A stretch of 64,000 bases of DNA from Silvibacterium bohemicum (lineage in GTDB: Bacteria > Acidobacteriota > Terriglobia > Terriglobales > Acidobacteriaceae): positions 1 to 64,000 of the forward strand of contig NZ_LBHJ01000003.1 in assembly GCF_001006305.1 (NCBI RefSeq), given 5' to 3'. A program made the translations under genes and the position numbers. The notes beneath the pieces were generated by a model that saw nothing but the letters and a program-made list of their open reading frames with translations, was not told the origin of the DNA and ran no database searches. This document shows, in pieces, positions 18,806 through 27,257 of the stretch (position 1 is its first letter; every line of letters starts with the position of its first letter).

Positions 18806-19648
18806 ATGGGTGAGCGAAGATTTAAAAATAGCTGGAGCCGGATCAAGAGAGCGAGAGACCACCTCGTCGCATTCCAATGTGAATGGAATGCAGTGCTTGC
18901 CAATAACCCCTTTGGGTCTGTCGTTCGATATGACGAAGACAGCAGTTGCTATGTCGCAAGCCTTACTGCCAGCGAGACCACCCAAAAAAGGATTGCCGAT
19001 ACCATCCTGCCACTCATACTCGGCGAGTTTGCTCATCAGCTTCGAGCGGCTCTTGATGGGTTGATCTGGGACGCCATTACCTACACGCAGGGAGCCGAGC
19101 CTCCAGCCGACGCAAATAGTCTCTATTTTCCCATCCTCAACGGTAGGAATCGGGATTTCAAGAAGTGTGGATTCCACAAATTTCCATTCCCAGATAATCT
19201 CAGGATTTGGCTCGAGTCGATACAGCCTGACAGTGCCGAAAAACCTCTGGGTCACCCTGATAGGGGACTCTCGGGCGCTCTCGAAGATGTTCATAACCTC
19301 GCGCGGCTCGATAGGCACAGGAGATTGCGAATCATCGCCGCATTTCCCACGGAACTCTTCGCAGACATCGTTTTTGATCCCCCTGAAGGGTTCAAAGACA
19401 TCGACAGAGAGGGCCTTCCCTGTGACATTCTCGGCGGTCAGTACGACCGCCTAAGGTTCAAGGTCGAAAGCGCGACCGGGAATCCGCCCCAAAAGATAAG
19501 GATCATAACTGGCGCGAAGTTCGAGATATTTTTTGAAGACATTCCGCCCCTGCAAGGCATGCCCTCTGGAGAACGGTTGAGCAATCTGTGTGAAGCGATC
19601 GCTTATGTTATTAGCCGGTTTGAGGGCGAATTCAAAGCGGACGACTAA
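18806..19648 (+). CDS. Hypothetical protein, unknown function
   Basis: The protein has 280 residues from the ATG at 18806 (the frame is open to 18605). I do not recognise a named domain. The central segment GEFAHQLRAALDGLIWDAI resembles a motif seen in uncharacterised bacterial proteins that begin with RAxxHL and continue with LRxALDxLxW; here the start is RARDHLVAF. There are no membrane helices or signal peptide, so it is probably cytosolic. Base composition appears more AT-rich than its neighbours and codon choice differs, which suggests a later acquisition. It stands alone between a divergent lipoprotein gene and the DUF92 gene. Confidence 0.65.
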   Translation: MGERRFKNSWSRIKRARDHLVAFQCEWNAVLANNPFGSVVRYDEDSSCYVASLTASETTQKRIADTILPLILGEFAHQLRAALDGLIWDAITYTQGAEPPADANSLYFPILNGRNRDFKKCGFHKFPFPDNLRIWLESIQPDSAEKPLGHPDRGLSGALEDVHNLARLDRHRRLRIIAAFPTELFADIVFDPPEGFKDIDREGLPCDILGGQYDRLRFKVESATGNPPQKIRIITGAKFEIFFEDIPPLQGMPSGERLSNLCEAIAYVISRFEGEFKADD

Positions 19649-19774
19649 TTCAGCGCTCCAGCAAAGAAATAAACATTCCTCGTCAGCTGGGGGCAACGAT
19701 GCTTGCGGTAGGGGATGGCGCCGGACCATCGCCTCTCCTCCGTCCCAATCGTTTACCTTCAAACAAGATTCCTC

Positions 19775-20635
19775 ATGGCTTCCAACCCTCATCGCGGCGA
19801 AGTTCTGCGCTGGCAATCGCAGCTGGTGCTGGCGTTCACGGTGCTGCCGGTTTTCGCGGCGCTCCTGGTGCAGACGCTTGGATTTTCCTGGATCGCACCT
19901 TCTCTGCTGCTGGAGGGGGCGGCCATCGGAGCCGGATTCGGGCTGCTGGCGTGGGGGCTGCGGGCGGCTACTCCGGGCGCGGCGCTCACCGGCCCCCTCT
20001 TCACAGCAGGCTTTTATTACGCCGTCCCCGGCTGGCGGACAGTGTTGTGGCCGCTGTTCGCATTATTTTTCCTCACCGTCTCGGCGACCCGTTTTGGACG
20101 GGCTCGCAAGGAGCAGCTGCTGGTTGCCGAGCAGCGCCGCGGCCGCTCGGCCTATCAGGTGGCCGCCAACCTGGGAGCCGCTGCGCTGGCCGGCGTTGCG
20201 ATGAGCCTCGCCCATTTCGCGGTGCTTGCACCGATTCTCGGCCGCGCGATGTTGATTGCCCTGGTCGCCGCTCTGGCCGAGGCCACCGCCGATACCTTGT
20301 CATCGGAATTGGGCGAGGTGTTGGGCGGGGAACCGCTGCTGCTGACGACGCTGCGACGGGTCTCTCCGGGAACCGACGGGGCGATCAGCATGGCAGGGAC
20401 GCTGGCCGGATGCGTGGGCGCTGGTGCGATCGTGCTGCTTTCTGTCCTGATTCTGCCGCTGTCCTGGGCTGAGGGTCTGATCGCGCTGGCCGCCGGAGTC
20501 TTCGGGCTATTTTTCGACAGCCTGCTGGGCGCGACCATGGAACGGCGCGGCTGGCTGAACAATGACGCGGTGAATTTTCTCTCGACCTGCGCTGCTGCGG
20601 TCTGCGGGGCGATCGTCATGATGGCGCGGAGCTGA
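19775..20635 (+). CDS. DUF92 family membrane protein
   Basis: This 286-residue protein has about seven hydrophobic helices. The family features are visible: ALAEATADTLSSELGE near 185-200 and the C-terminal GVFGLFFDSLLGATMERRG then NNDAVNFLST. The family includes TMEM19 and plant VTE6 phytyl-phosphate kinase, so a polyprenyl or phytyl phosphate kinase role is possible but unproven here. The internal ATG at 19775 (MASNPHRGEV) is preferred over 19715, whose extra residues look unstructured. The gene is convergent with ydcF, leaving 10 bases between stops. Confidence 0.8.
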   Translation: MASNPHRGEVLRWQSQLVLAFTVLPVFAALLVQTLGFSWIAPSLLLEGAAIGAGFGLLAWGLRAATPGAALTGPLFTAGFYYAVPGWRTVLWPLFALFFLTVSATRFGRARKEQLLVAEQRRGRSAYQVAANLGAAALAGVAMSLAHFAVLAPILGRAMLIALVAALAEATADTLSSELGEVLGGEPLLLTTLRRVSPGTDGAISMAGTLAGCVGAGAIVLLSVLILPLSWAEGLIALAAGVFGLFFDSLLGATMERRGWLNNDAVNFLSTCAAAVCGAIVMMARS

Positions 20636-20645
20636 GGATGGACTG

Positions 20646-21311
20646 CTAGCGACCCATGCCGAGCATGCGGCGGAAGCGCCATACCGAATAACTCATAATC
20701 TCGTGCGTTTTGCGCTGGAAGGCGTCGGTGCGGGAGATTCCTTTGCCCGGTGGGCGCGGGGATGTGACCACGTCCAGCCCCAGGCTGGAGCAGAGGGCAT
20801 GAATGCGGAAGAGATGGGTGCCATCGCTGACCACCAGAATCTTCTTGAGGCCATTGGCGCTGGCGATGACTGCCAGCCGCCTGGCTGATTCCTCGGTGTT
20901 CTTGCTCTCGGTTTCAGCAATGATGGCTTTTTCCGGGACGCCGTGGGCGAGCAGGTAGTCGTGCCCCACTCCGCCCTCGGAGTGTTGATCTGCCGGGTCG
21001 CCGCCGCCGAGAGTGATGATGACTGGGGCGAGTTTCTCCTGGTAGAGGGTGAGGCCGTGATCCAGGCGCGCGCGCAGTACGGGGGAGGGCCGCCCGTCAT
21101 ACTCGGCTGCACCGAAGACGGCGATGGCATCGGAGGGCCGGGCCTCATCGTGTTCGGCATAGGCTTCAATCTGGGTGTTGACCCAGGCCACCCAACCGAG
21201 GCCGAGCAGCAGGAGGATCGACAACGCGATCCAGACGGGAGACTTCCCCGGCTGCCCGGAGCGGGCGAACTGGCGGCGCATGGAGCGTAGATTGTTCTCC
21301 GGGACAATCAT
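20646..21311 (-). CDS. YdcF/DUF218 family protein
   Basis: This 221-residue protein has one N-terminal membrane helix (about 25-42) and a DUF218 domain. The domain shows DAIAVFGAAEYDGRPSPVL, VIITLGGGDPADQ, ETESKNTEES and ILVVSDGTHLFR, the last being the classic SDxxH-R region. DUF218 proteins act near the inner membrane in envelope metabolism (SanA, ElyC, YdcF). The exact reaction is unknown. The start at 21311 lacks a good ribosome site; MRRQF ten residues later is an alternative. Confidence 0.85.
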   Translation of the reverse strand: MIVPENNLRSMRRQFARSGQPGKSPVWIALSILLLLGLGWVAWVNTQIEAYAEHDEARPSDAIAVFGAAEYDGRPSPVLRARLDHGLTLYQEKLAPVIITLGGGDPADQHSEGGVGHDYLLAHGVPEKAIIAETESKNTEESARRLAVIASANGLKKILVVSDGTHLFRIHALCSSLGLDVVTSPRPPGKGISRTDAFQRKTHEIMSYSVWRFRRMLGMGR

Positions 21312-21348
21312 GGGTGGAAAGGCAAAGCGTAGCGAACCCGGGACCCAT

Positions 21349-21367
21349 CCTGCCGGAGTGCGGCAGG
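21349..21367. repeat. Short intergenic hairpin
   Basis: The arms cctgccg and cggcagg surround the 5-base loop gagtg, nested between two further cccggg-type sequences (near 21337 and 21375). It lies upstream of the ydcF start and downstream of tsaC on the minus strand, so it may be the tsaC 3' hairpin, but it has no T-run. Confidence 0.4.
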
Positions 21368-21496
21368 CGAGAATGCCCGGGATAGAGCCGCGATGCTCAG
21401 CGGGACTTTGCCCCTCTCATCAAATTTGCCTCTCTCTCGCAAGAGATGACGATACGGTATGCGAGGAGTCGGCGCCATCTTCGTTTCGAGCGCAAT

Positions 21497-22147
21497 TCAC
21501 GACTGCAATGCGAGCGCGATCTCGTGGGTCGGAATGGCTCCTTCGCGCAGAATCTGCCATGAATTTTCGCCTCCGGTGAGGTCGACGATGGTGGTTGGCA
21601 GGCTGCGCGCCGTCGGTCCTCCATCCACGATCAATGGGATGCGGTCGCCTATCTGGTCGCGCACGGCGGCAGCGTAGGTGCACTCCGGCATGCCTTGCAG
21701 ATTGGCCGAGGTTGCGGTGATGGGCAGGCCGAAGGCCTCCACGACCGCGCGCGGAATCGCGGCGTCGGGAACGCGGATGGCGACGTTGCCGGTATTGGCC
21801 GTGCTGCGCAGGGGCAGGCGTGAGCTGGCCTTCACGATCAGGGTCAGCGGGCCGGGCCAGAAGCGCTCGGCGAGGCGATCCAGGGTGGAACCGGTTTCGC
21901 GCGCCAGCTCGTAGGCCTGGGAGACGTCGGCGATGAGCAGCGAGAGCGGCTTATGCTTCAGGCGATGCTTGATCTCATAAATGCGCTCGACGGCGCGCAG
22001 GTTCACCGGGTCGACGGCCAGGCCGTAGAACGTGTCGGTCGGCAACGCCGCGACTTTGCCGCTTCTCAGGCATGAAACAACGAATTGCACCCGATCCGGC
22101 TCGGGTTCGTCCGGATGAATACGCAGAATCTCTGCAGACAAGGTCAC
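21497..22147 (-). CDS. tsaC: L-threonylcarbamoyladenylate synthase
   Basis: The protein makes threonylcarbamoyl-AMP from threonine, bicarbonate and ATP for the t6A37 tRNA modification. It is a 216-residue YrdC/Sua5-fold protein with ALPTDTFYGLAVD near 34-46, KHRLKHKPLSLLI (the Lys/Arg catalytic cluster), WPGPLTLIVKA, VAIRVPD and ITATSANLQG. It lacks the extra Sua5 domain, so TsaC-like. The frame starts at a GTG (22147). A TTG at 22141 has GGAG five bases upstream and may be the true start. It is divergent from the TrmH-family gene. Confidence 0.92.
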   Translation of the reverse strand: MTLSAEILRIHPDEPEPDRVQFVVSCLRSGKVAALPTDTFYGLAVDPVNLRAVERIYEIKHRLKHKPLSLLIADVSQAYELARETGSTLDRLAERFWPGPLTLIVKASSRLPLRSTANTGNVAIRVPDAAIPRAVVEAFGLPITATSANLQGMPECTYAAAVRDQIGDRIPLIVDGGPTARSLPTTIVDLTGGENSWQILREGAIPTHEIALALQS

Positions 22148-22377
22148 TCCAATTTTCGAAACATACTCGCGAAGCGGCGTTCGAGATTTCCCTGACCCTG
22201 CGCCGTGGGATAGATGCGCAAGAGGGAGTTCTTCGGCCGGAGCGAGCCAGACTGCTCAATTTTATGCCAAGGCATGGCGACCACGCCGAGCTACATCGAA
22301 TTGCGGGTGGCTCCCTTGAGTCTTTCCGCGATCGCTCCACACTGCGCGCACATTAAAAACCAACTAAAATCGCACCC

Positions 22378-23208
22378 ATGCCGACTGTTTCCATGCGCGG
22401 GCGAGCGCCCCGCCCGGTTTCAAGGATCGTACAGAGCCGGCAGAATGCGCGGGTCAAGGAGCTGCGCTCCGGCTTCGCGCGCGCCGGCGTCACTGACGAG
22501 GGACATATCGCCATCGAGGGCGAGCACCTGGTCGGGGAGGCGATCGCCAGCGGCCTGCTGCTGGCGGCGGTGTTTGTCGAGACGGGGAAAGAATCGCTCT
22601 TAGACCGGCTCGACCTGCCGGACTCTGTCGATGTCCTGGCGCTGCCTCCCGATATTTTTGCCAGCGCCGTTCCGACCGAGGCCCCGCAGGGGATTGCCGC
22701 GCTGGTTTCGCCGCCCACGTTCACCCTGGATCAGGTGCTGGCTGCGAAGGCTGCCGCGCTGGTGGTGGTGTCGGCCGGACTGCAGGATCCTGGCAATCTT
22801 GGGACTCTGATTCGATCCGCCGAGGCCTTCGGAGCGACCGGCTTCGTTCTGCTCCCGGGGACGGTGAGTTTGTTTAATCAGAAGACGCTGCGTGCTTCCG
22901 CGGGATCGGCCTTCCGCCTGCCATGCGTGGCCGCGAAGGCGGAGGAATTGTTTGCTGCACTGCCGGCACGGACGATCACGGCATTGGCTGCCGTGGCGAC
23001 GGAGGGCGAGCCGATTGCGCGGTATGACCTCACGCAGCCGTCGGCGCTGATTTTAGGCAACGAGGGAAATGGAATTCCGAAAGAAGTTCTGGCATTGATT
23101 GAAAAACGGGTGACGATTCCCACGCCCGGGCCGGTGGAATCGCTGAATGCGGCGGTCGCCGGGTCCATCCTGTTGTATGAAGCCGCGCGGCAGCGAGGGT
23201 TGCGATGA
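22378..23208 (+). CDS. SpoU/TrmH-family RNA 2'-O-methyltransferase
   Basis: This 276-residue protein has an N-terminal substrate-binding region (VQSRQNARVKELRS, then a GHIAIEGEHLV segment) and a C-terminal SPOUT domain. The knot motifs are GLQDPGNLGTLIRSAEAFG (motif 1), LILGNEGNGIP (motif 2) and IPTPGPVESLNAAVAGSI (motif 3). It resembles RlmB/TsnR-type rRNA ribose methylases; the target nucleotide cannot be assigned. Its end overlaps rarA by 4 bp, so the two genes are translationally coupled. Confidence 0.9.
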   Translation: MPTVSMRGRAPRPVSRIVQSRQNARVKELRSGFARAGVTDEGHIAIEGEHLVGEAIASGLLLAAVFVETGKESLLDRLDLPDSVDVLALPPDIFASAVPTEAPQGIAALVSPPTFTLDQVLAAKAAALVVVSAGLQDPGNLGTLIRSAEAFGATGFVLLPGTVSLFNQKTLRASAGSAFRLPCVAAKAEELFAALPARTITALAAVATEGEPIARYDLTQPSALILGNEGNGIPKEVLALIEKRVTIPTPGPVESLNAAVAGSILLYEAARQRGLR

Positions 23209-24539
23209 GCCTTTTCAATCCCACTCCCGATCTGCATACCACGGCGAACCTGTCGGCTCCGCTGGCGGAGCGCATGCGGCCGCGCAATCTGGAAGAGTAT
23301 GTCGGGCAGGTCCACCTGCTGGCTCCGGGCAAGCCGCTGCGCGTGCAGATCGAGCGCGACGATCCGGCCTCGATGATCTTCTGGGGGCCTCCGGGCGTGG
23401 GCAAGACCACGCTGGCCAAGATCATCGCCAACGCCACACACGCCAGCTTCATCGAATTTTCGGCTGTCCTCTCCGGCATCAAGGAGATCAAGCAGGTGAT
23501 GGTGGACGCGGAGAAGGCAGCCAAGTTCGGCTCGCGGACCATCCTGTTCATTGACGAGATCCATCGCTTCAACAAGGCGCAGCAGGATGCGTTCCTGCCA
23601 TATGTGGAGCACGGGACGATCCGGCTGATCGGCGCGACGACGGAAAATCCTTCCTTCGAAATTATTGGCGCGCTGCTCTCCCGCTGCCGCGTGTACACCC
23701 TGCAGGCGCTGGGCGACGAGGCGCTCCTCACGCTGCTGCGCCGCGCGCTCACCGATGCGGAGCGCGGCCTGGGCAAGATGCAAATCTCCGCCGAGGACGA
23801 GGTGCTTCTCACGCTGGCTTCTTATTCGAGCGGCGACGCACGAAACGCGCTCAACGCGCTCGAAGTCGCGGCCAAGCTGGCCGAGGCGCGCGCGGAGAAG
23901 GTCATCACCAAAGATCTCGCAGTCGAGGCGCTGCAGCAGCGGGTGCTGCTCTACGACAAGAAGGGCGAAGAGCATTACAACCTCATCTCGGCGCTGCATA
24001 AGTCGGTGCGCAACTCCGACGCCGATGCGGCGCTCTACTGGCTGGGGCGCATGCTCAAGGCTGGAGAAGATCCGATGTACGTGGCGCGCCGCGTGGTGCG
24101 CATTGCTGTCGAGGACATCGGGCTGGCCTCGCCCGAGGCGCTGAATCTGACTCTCTCGGCACGCGATGCGATGGATTTTCTGGGATCGCCAGAGGGCGAC
24201 CTGGCGCTGGCTCAGGCTGTGGTCTATCTGGCGCTGGCTCCGAAGTCGAATGCCCTCTATACCGCTTACGGCGAGGTGCTGGGCGATATTGAAGCGACGC
24301 GCGCGGAACCGGTGCCGCTGCATCTGCGCAATGCCCCGACCGGGCTGATGAAGTCCATCGGCTACGGCAAAGGCTATCGCTATGCGCACGATGAAGAGGG
24401 CAAGGTCGCGGACATGGACTGCCTCCCCGATAGCCTGCGTGGGCGCAAATATTACCAGCCCACTGCCGAAGGCCGCGAAAAGATACTGGCGCAAAGGATG
24501 GAAGAGATTCGCAGGATTCGCGAGGGGAAGCGGAGCTAA
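23205..24539 (+). CDS. rarA: Replication-associated recombination protein A (AAA+ ATPase)
   Basis: This 444-residue MgsA/RarA/WRNIP1-type clamp-loader-like ATPase acts at stalled forks. It has PLAERMRPRNLEEYVGQ at the start, Walker A GPPGVGKTT near 66-74, Walker B ILFIDEIHRFNK, sensor 1 IGATTENPSFE and the C-terminal tetramerisation region with GSPEGDLALAQA and GKGYRYAHDEEG. Length and motif order are standard. It overlaps the preceding methyltransferase by 4 bp. Confidence 0.94.
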   Translation: MSLFNPTPDLHTTANLSAPLAERMRPRNLEEYVGQVHLLAPGKPLRVQIERDDPASMIFWGPPGVGKTTLAKIIANATHASFIEFSAVLSGIKEIKQVMVDAEKAAKFGSRTILFIDEIHRFNKAQQDAFLPYVEHGTIRLIGATTENPSFEIIGALLSRCRVYTLQALGDEALLTLLRRALTDAERGLGKMQISAEDEVLLTLASYSSGDARNALNALEVAAKLAEARAEKVITKDLAVEALQQRVLLYDKKGEEHYNLISALHKSVRNSDADAALYWLGRMLKAGEDPMYVARRVVRIAVEDIGLASPEALNLTLSARDAMDFLGSPEGDLALAQAVVYLALAPKSNALYTAYGEVLGDIEATRAEPVPLHLRNAPTGLMKSIGYGKGYRYAHDEEGKVADMDCLPDSLRGRKYYQPTAEGREKILAQRMEEIRRIREGKRS

Positions 24540-24593
24540 GAGGGCGTTCGTCGATCGAGCGGCGGAAAGTACCGCGCCTGCCCGTTCAACTAT

Positions 24594-24625
24594 GGGGAGT
24601 TGGACTCCGGTGGTCCGAACTCCCC
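24594..24625. terminator. Strong hairpin between convergent genes
   Basis: The arms ggggagtt (24594-24601) and aactcccc (24618-24625), extended by ggac and gtcc with one bulged base, enclose the loop tccggtg. It sits between the rarA stop and the end of the convergent small secreted peptide gene. No clear T-run follows on either strand, so termination is only suggested. Confidence 0.5.
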
Positions 24626-24647
24626 GCGTAAGCTTCCCGGGATCACG

Positions 24648-24836
24648 TTAGATTACGAAGCAGGGTCCATCTCCGCAGCCCAGAGGCATGGGCGGGGAGA
24701 ATGGCGACTGCTGAATGTTGGATGGCTCTGGCTGCACAGAGGAAGTAGCTGGCTGTGCATAGGAGTTAGTCGCAGCAGTAGAAATAGTAAGTGCCATGGC
24801 CATCATGACGCTAGTTGCAATCGTTTTGATTTTCAT
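24648..24836 (-). CDS. Small secreted peptide
   Basis: This 62-residue frame starts MKIKTIATSVMMAMALTIS and continues to a probable signal peptidase site after NSYA, a textbook Sec signal peptide of about 27 residues. The mature part is about 35 residues, Pro/Gln/Ser-rich, with a GCGDGPC Cys pair near the end. The ATG has aagga six to eight bases upstream on the minus strand. I recognise no family. Signal and ribosome site together support a real gene; its role may be structural, signalling or antimicrobial, which the sequence does not decide. Confidence 0.55.
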   Translation of the reverse strand: MKIKTIATSVMMAMALTISTAATNSYAQPATSSVQPEPSNIQQSPFSPPMPLGCGDGPCFVI

Positions 24837-25250
24837 TTGGGGTCCTTAGGTGCTGTTGATTAAATATCCGCTTGAGCAAGCAAGATATTTGACCCAAGTC
24901 TAGCAATGCTTCCGTAAGCTATTTGTGGGCAATGGCATTAGTATTTGGTAAGTGGAAGATGCGTCCTCTTATATGCTGATTATCGGATGCAGTATTGAGC
25001 TGAAGCGTCATTTGTTCAGGGAGTATTCTCTTTTGCTCGTTGCGTATTTTATACGTCTACTTAGTTAGTCGCGTCGCAGTAACTTACGCGGATGACTTAT
25101 TAAGTCGATTCAGGCGGACCCTCAAACAGGGTCCGCTAAATGCTTCGTCAATGACGCTGTGTTATCTCGAGCGAGGGATAACAGTTGCGTGGGTGCAGCA
25201 TCGCCGGGATTTTTTCCTCCCGCTGGTCGTTAGAATGACGGAAGGTTTCA
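24837..25250. other. AT-richer intergenic region
   Basis: This covers about 410 bases between the small peptide gene start and the end of the Gfo/Idh/MocA gene. A plus-strand frame (25040-25309) runs through the repeat at 25209-25241 into the antisense of the oxidoreductase and is judged spurious. The stretch presumably contains the promoter of the secreted peptide. I see no RNA gene. Confidence 0.45.
25209..25241. repeat. Dispersed intergenic repeat, family A copy 1
   Basis: The segment reads gattttttcctcccgctgg then tcgttagaatgacgg. A close relative lies at 36124-36156. Both are at gene ends, outside coding sequence. The conserved core is TTCCTC, then TGGT, then AGAATGACGG. Confidence 0.55.
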
Positions 25251-26294
25251 TCAGCCGGGATACTTTATTGCGCAGCCCGATGCGCTGGACTCGCGGCATA
25301 GCTCGATGATGCGCGTGGTGCGCCATGCCTGTTCCGGCTTGACTTCCAGTTTGCCTGCGCCGAGGAGCGCATCGCGCACGTTGGCGTAGAGGCCGCGATA
25401 ATCTCCGCGGGCGGTCTTGATCTTCCTCGCCGGCTCGCCGGCGATCTGCAGCTCGCCCCACTGGTGCTCCGGCTCTTCACCGAATCCTGGATCGGAATAC
25501 CTGCCGCCGGCCTTCAGCGCGTCTTCCTGCGGATCGATGCCGTACTTCACGAAGCTGCCTTGGGTGCCGTGGATGGTGAAGCGCGGTCCGGGAGTGACGG
25601 CAGTGAGCGTCGAGCGCAGGAGCGCGGTCACGGGTCCAAACTTGAGCTGAATATCGAAGGCATCGTCGATGAGCGATCCTTCGCGTTCGATGCGCACGTC
25701 GGCCCAGACACTGTCAGGATCGCCGAAGAGCATGGCGGCCTGATCGATGAGGTGCGCGCCGATGTCGAAGAGGATGCCGCCGCCCGGACCGCCGCTCTCA
25801 CGCCACGCGTGCAGGCGCGGAGCGGCGCGGTAGCGGTCGATGTGCGCCTCGTAAGTCACGATGCGGCCCAACTCGCCGGATTCGACGACCTGCTTCATGG
25901 TGACCGAGTCGCCGTCCCATCTGCGATTCTGATAGACGGTGAGCAGCACGCCATTTTCTTTCGCGAGATCGATGAGGTGCTGCGCGTCGCCGGAGGTCAA
26001 GGTGAAGGGCTTGTCGACGACCACGTTGCGCTTCGCTTTGAGGCACTGCGCGGCGTGAGCGTAGTGATCGGCGCTGGGCGTGGCTACGACGATTAGCGGG
26101 ATAGACTCATCGGCCAGCATCTCTTCGATGGACCGCGCGATCTTGACGCCGGGATGGGCCTTGGCGGCTTCATCGCCGCTGCGCTGGACGATGCAGGCCA
26201 GCTCCAGGCCTGAAGTCTCGGCGATGACTGCCGTGTGAAAGATGCGTCCCGCCATGCCGAAGCCGATAACCCCTGTGCGAATGTTCTCTGCCAT
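25251..26294 (-). CDS. Gfo/Idh/MocA family oxidoreductase
   Basis: This 347-residue NAD(P)-dependent sugar or inositol dehydrogenase-like protein has an N-terminal Rossmann motif VIGFGMAGRIFH (about 9-20), VVATPSADHYAHA, the catalytic-site VVDKPFTLT (the EKP/DKP motif) and the second-domain GGILFDIGAHLIDQA (the GxxxDxxxH-type catalytic region). The substrate is unknown. No signal peptide, so cytosolic. It follows two tiny membrane-protein genes on the same strand by 75 bp, with no evident functional link. Confidence 0.9.
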   Translation of the reverse strand: MAENIRTGVIGFGMAGRIFHTAVIAETSGLELACIVQRSGDEAAKAHPGVKIARSIEEMLADESIPLIVVATPSADHYAHAAQCLKAKRNVVVDKPFTLTSGDAQHLIDLAKENGVLLTVYQNRRWDGDSVTMKQVVESGELGRIVTYEAHIDRYRAAPRLHAWRESGGPGGGILFDIGAHLIDQAAMLFGDPDSVWADVRIEREGSLIDDAFDIQLKFGPVTALLRSTLTAVTPGPRFTIHGTQGSFVKYGIDPQEDALKAGGRYSDPGFGEEPEHQWGELQIAGEPARKIKTARGDYRGLYANVRDALLGAGKLEVKPEQAWRTTRIIELCRESSASGCAIKYPG

Positions 26295-26369
26295 AAACGA
26301 ATTGTCGCAGAGACGAGGAGGAGTAGCTGAAACGTGGATGCTTTCAGCGTTCGCGTGGCGCGGGATGGA

Positions 26370-26516
26370 TCAATAATGCGCGGAGGGTCGATTGGACGAT
26401 GAATCTTCGGTGGTGTGGATGCTTCTGCCTTCGCCGCGAAGGTGGCGATAGAGCGCGGTGCCGAACATCGCGGCGGCGATGATGATTCCAGACACGGCCT
26501 GCCAAGACAATGGCAT
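26370..26516 (-). CDS. Small single-pass membrane protein
   Basis: This 48-residue frame begins MPLSWQAVSGIIIAAAMFG and has one hydrophobic helix (about 6-22) followed by a basic/polar tail (YRHLRGEGRSIH). A ribosome site (ggagag) lies five bases before the ATG. The ATG sits one base after the stop of the upstream 147-residue membrane protein gene, so it is probably translated by coupling. I recognise no family. Its position right behind another membrane gene suggests the two products act together, which is inference. Confidence 0.55.
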   Translation of the reverse strand: MPLSWQAVSGIIIAAAMFGTALYRHLRGEGRSIHTTEDSSSNRPSAHY

Positions 26517-26517
26517 A

Positions 26518-26961
26518 TCAGCTCTCCTCAAATATGATAACGCTGAATTCGGCTAGTAGGCTGCAAATCAGCAATACCGTGGAGTTGTTCGGTATGGCGT
26601 TTTCATCCTCGCTCCGCTCTTTTTCGAAGAGTGCTAACGGCAGAATCGAACCTGACTCGAGACTTCTTTGCGTATACAGCTTTTCTTTTCGCAGGTCGTT
26701 GGCGATGGGGCCGTATTGAAGTAACCCCAGGGCCAGAATGGCCATCGAGGCCACCGCGAAAAACACGGTCAAGCTGTCTCTTCTTTTCTTGTTTGCCGGA
26801 TCCAGGCAGCGGAAGACGGCGTCGGATGAAAATGCGAAGGAAATCACCAGCAGAGCGCCGTCATACACTGCGTCTCTCCACGAAGTGAGATAGAGCGGCA
26901 GAATGGCAAACAGAATCGTTCCGGCCATGAGAAAAAGTCTGATTTTCAAGCGGCTTTTCAC
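26518..26961 (-). CDS. Small polytopic membrane protein, unknown function
   Basis: This 147-residue protein has about four hydrophobic segments (near 9-25, 33-45, 66-83 and 127-142). The cytoplasmic or loop part includes DPANKKRRDS and FEKERSEDEN. No recognised domain. Base composition is less GC-rich than nearby core genes. It is the first gene of a short minus-strand unit with the 48-residue membrane protein, 1 bp apart. Confidence 0.6.
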   Translation of the reverse strand: MKSRLKIRLFLMAGTILFAILPLYLTSWRDAVYDGALLVISFAFSSDAVFRCLDPANKKRRDSLTVFFAVASMAILALGLLQYGPIANDLRKEKLYTQRSLESGSILPLALFEKERSEDENAIPNNSTVLLICSLLAEFSVIIFEES

Positions 26962-27151
26962 GTTGATTGAATCTTGTCCGAAACACTATAGCGCGGATGT
27001 TGTTGGCAACGGCGCTATTGTTGGACTCCCGGGGCCATTTTGGTGAAACCATTGGCACCCCGGATAGAATTTCTTGAATCCAACTAGTCTGCTGAGTCGG
27101 AAGCGCCGGGCATGTTTTCATAAGTTGGCCGTGGCGTCCGCCGTTAGGAAA

Positions 27152-27194
27152 CTGCAGGTCCCTCCGCTTCGCTTCGCTACGGTCGGGATGACAA
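27152..27194. repeat. Dispersed intergenic repeat, family B copy 1
   Basis: A segment rich in cttcgcttcgct, followed by acggtcgggatgacaa, lies upstream of ku. A related segment lies at 34030-34069 (ccttcgactcgctttgctca then ctcaggatgaca). Short sequences with the theme CTTCGCTTCGCTCAGGATGACA are frequent between genes in Acidobacteriaceae, from general knowledge. Confidence 0.5.
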
Positions 27195-27257
27195 GGATGC
27201 GGTGACCGCCGGCTCAGGAGACTAGCTTCGGTTTGTGTTCATCGGAGGTTCGATAGG

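Noticed and set aside
22878-24494. 538-residue minus-strand frame antisense to rarA and the methyltransferase
   Set aside because: The opposite strand encodes two families with full motif sets. The antisense frame has no motif and no ribosome site.
25040-25309. 89-residue plus-strand frame
   Set aside because: It runs through an intergenic repeat and into the antisense of the Gfo/Idh/MocA gene, with no domain or ribosome site.
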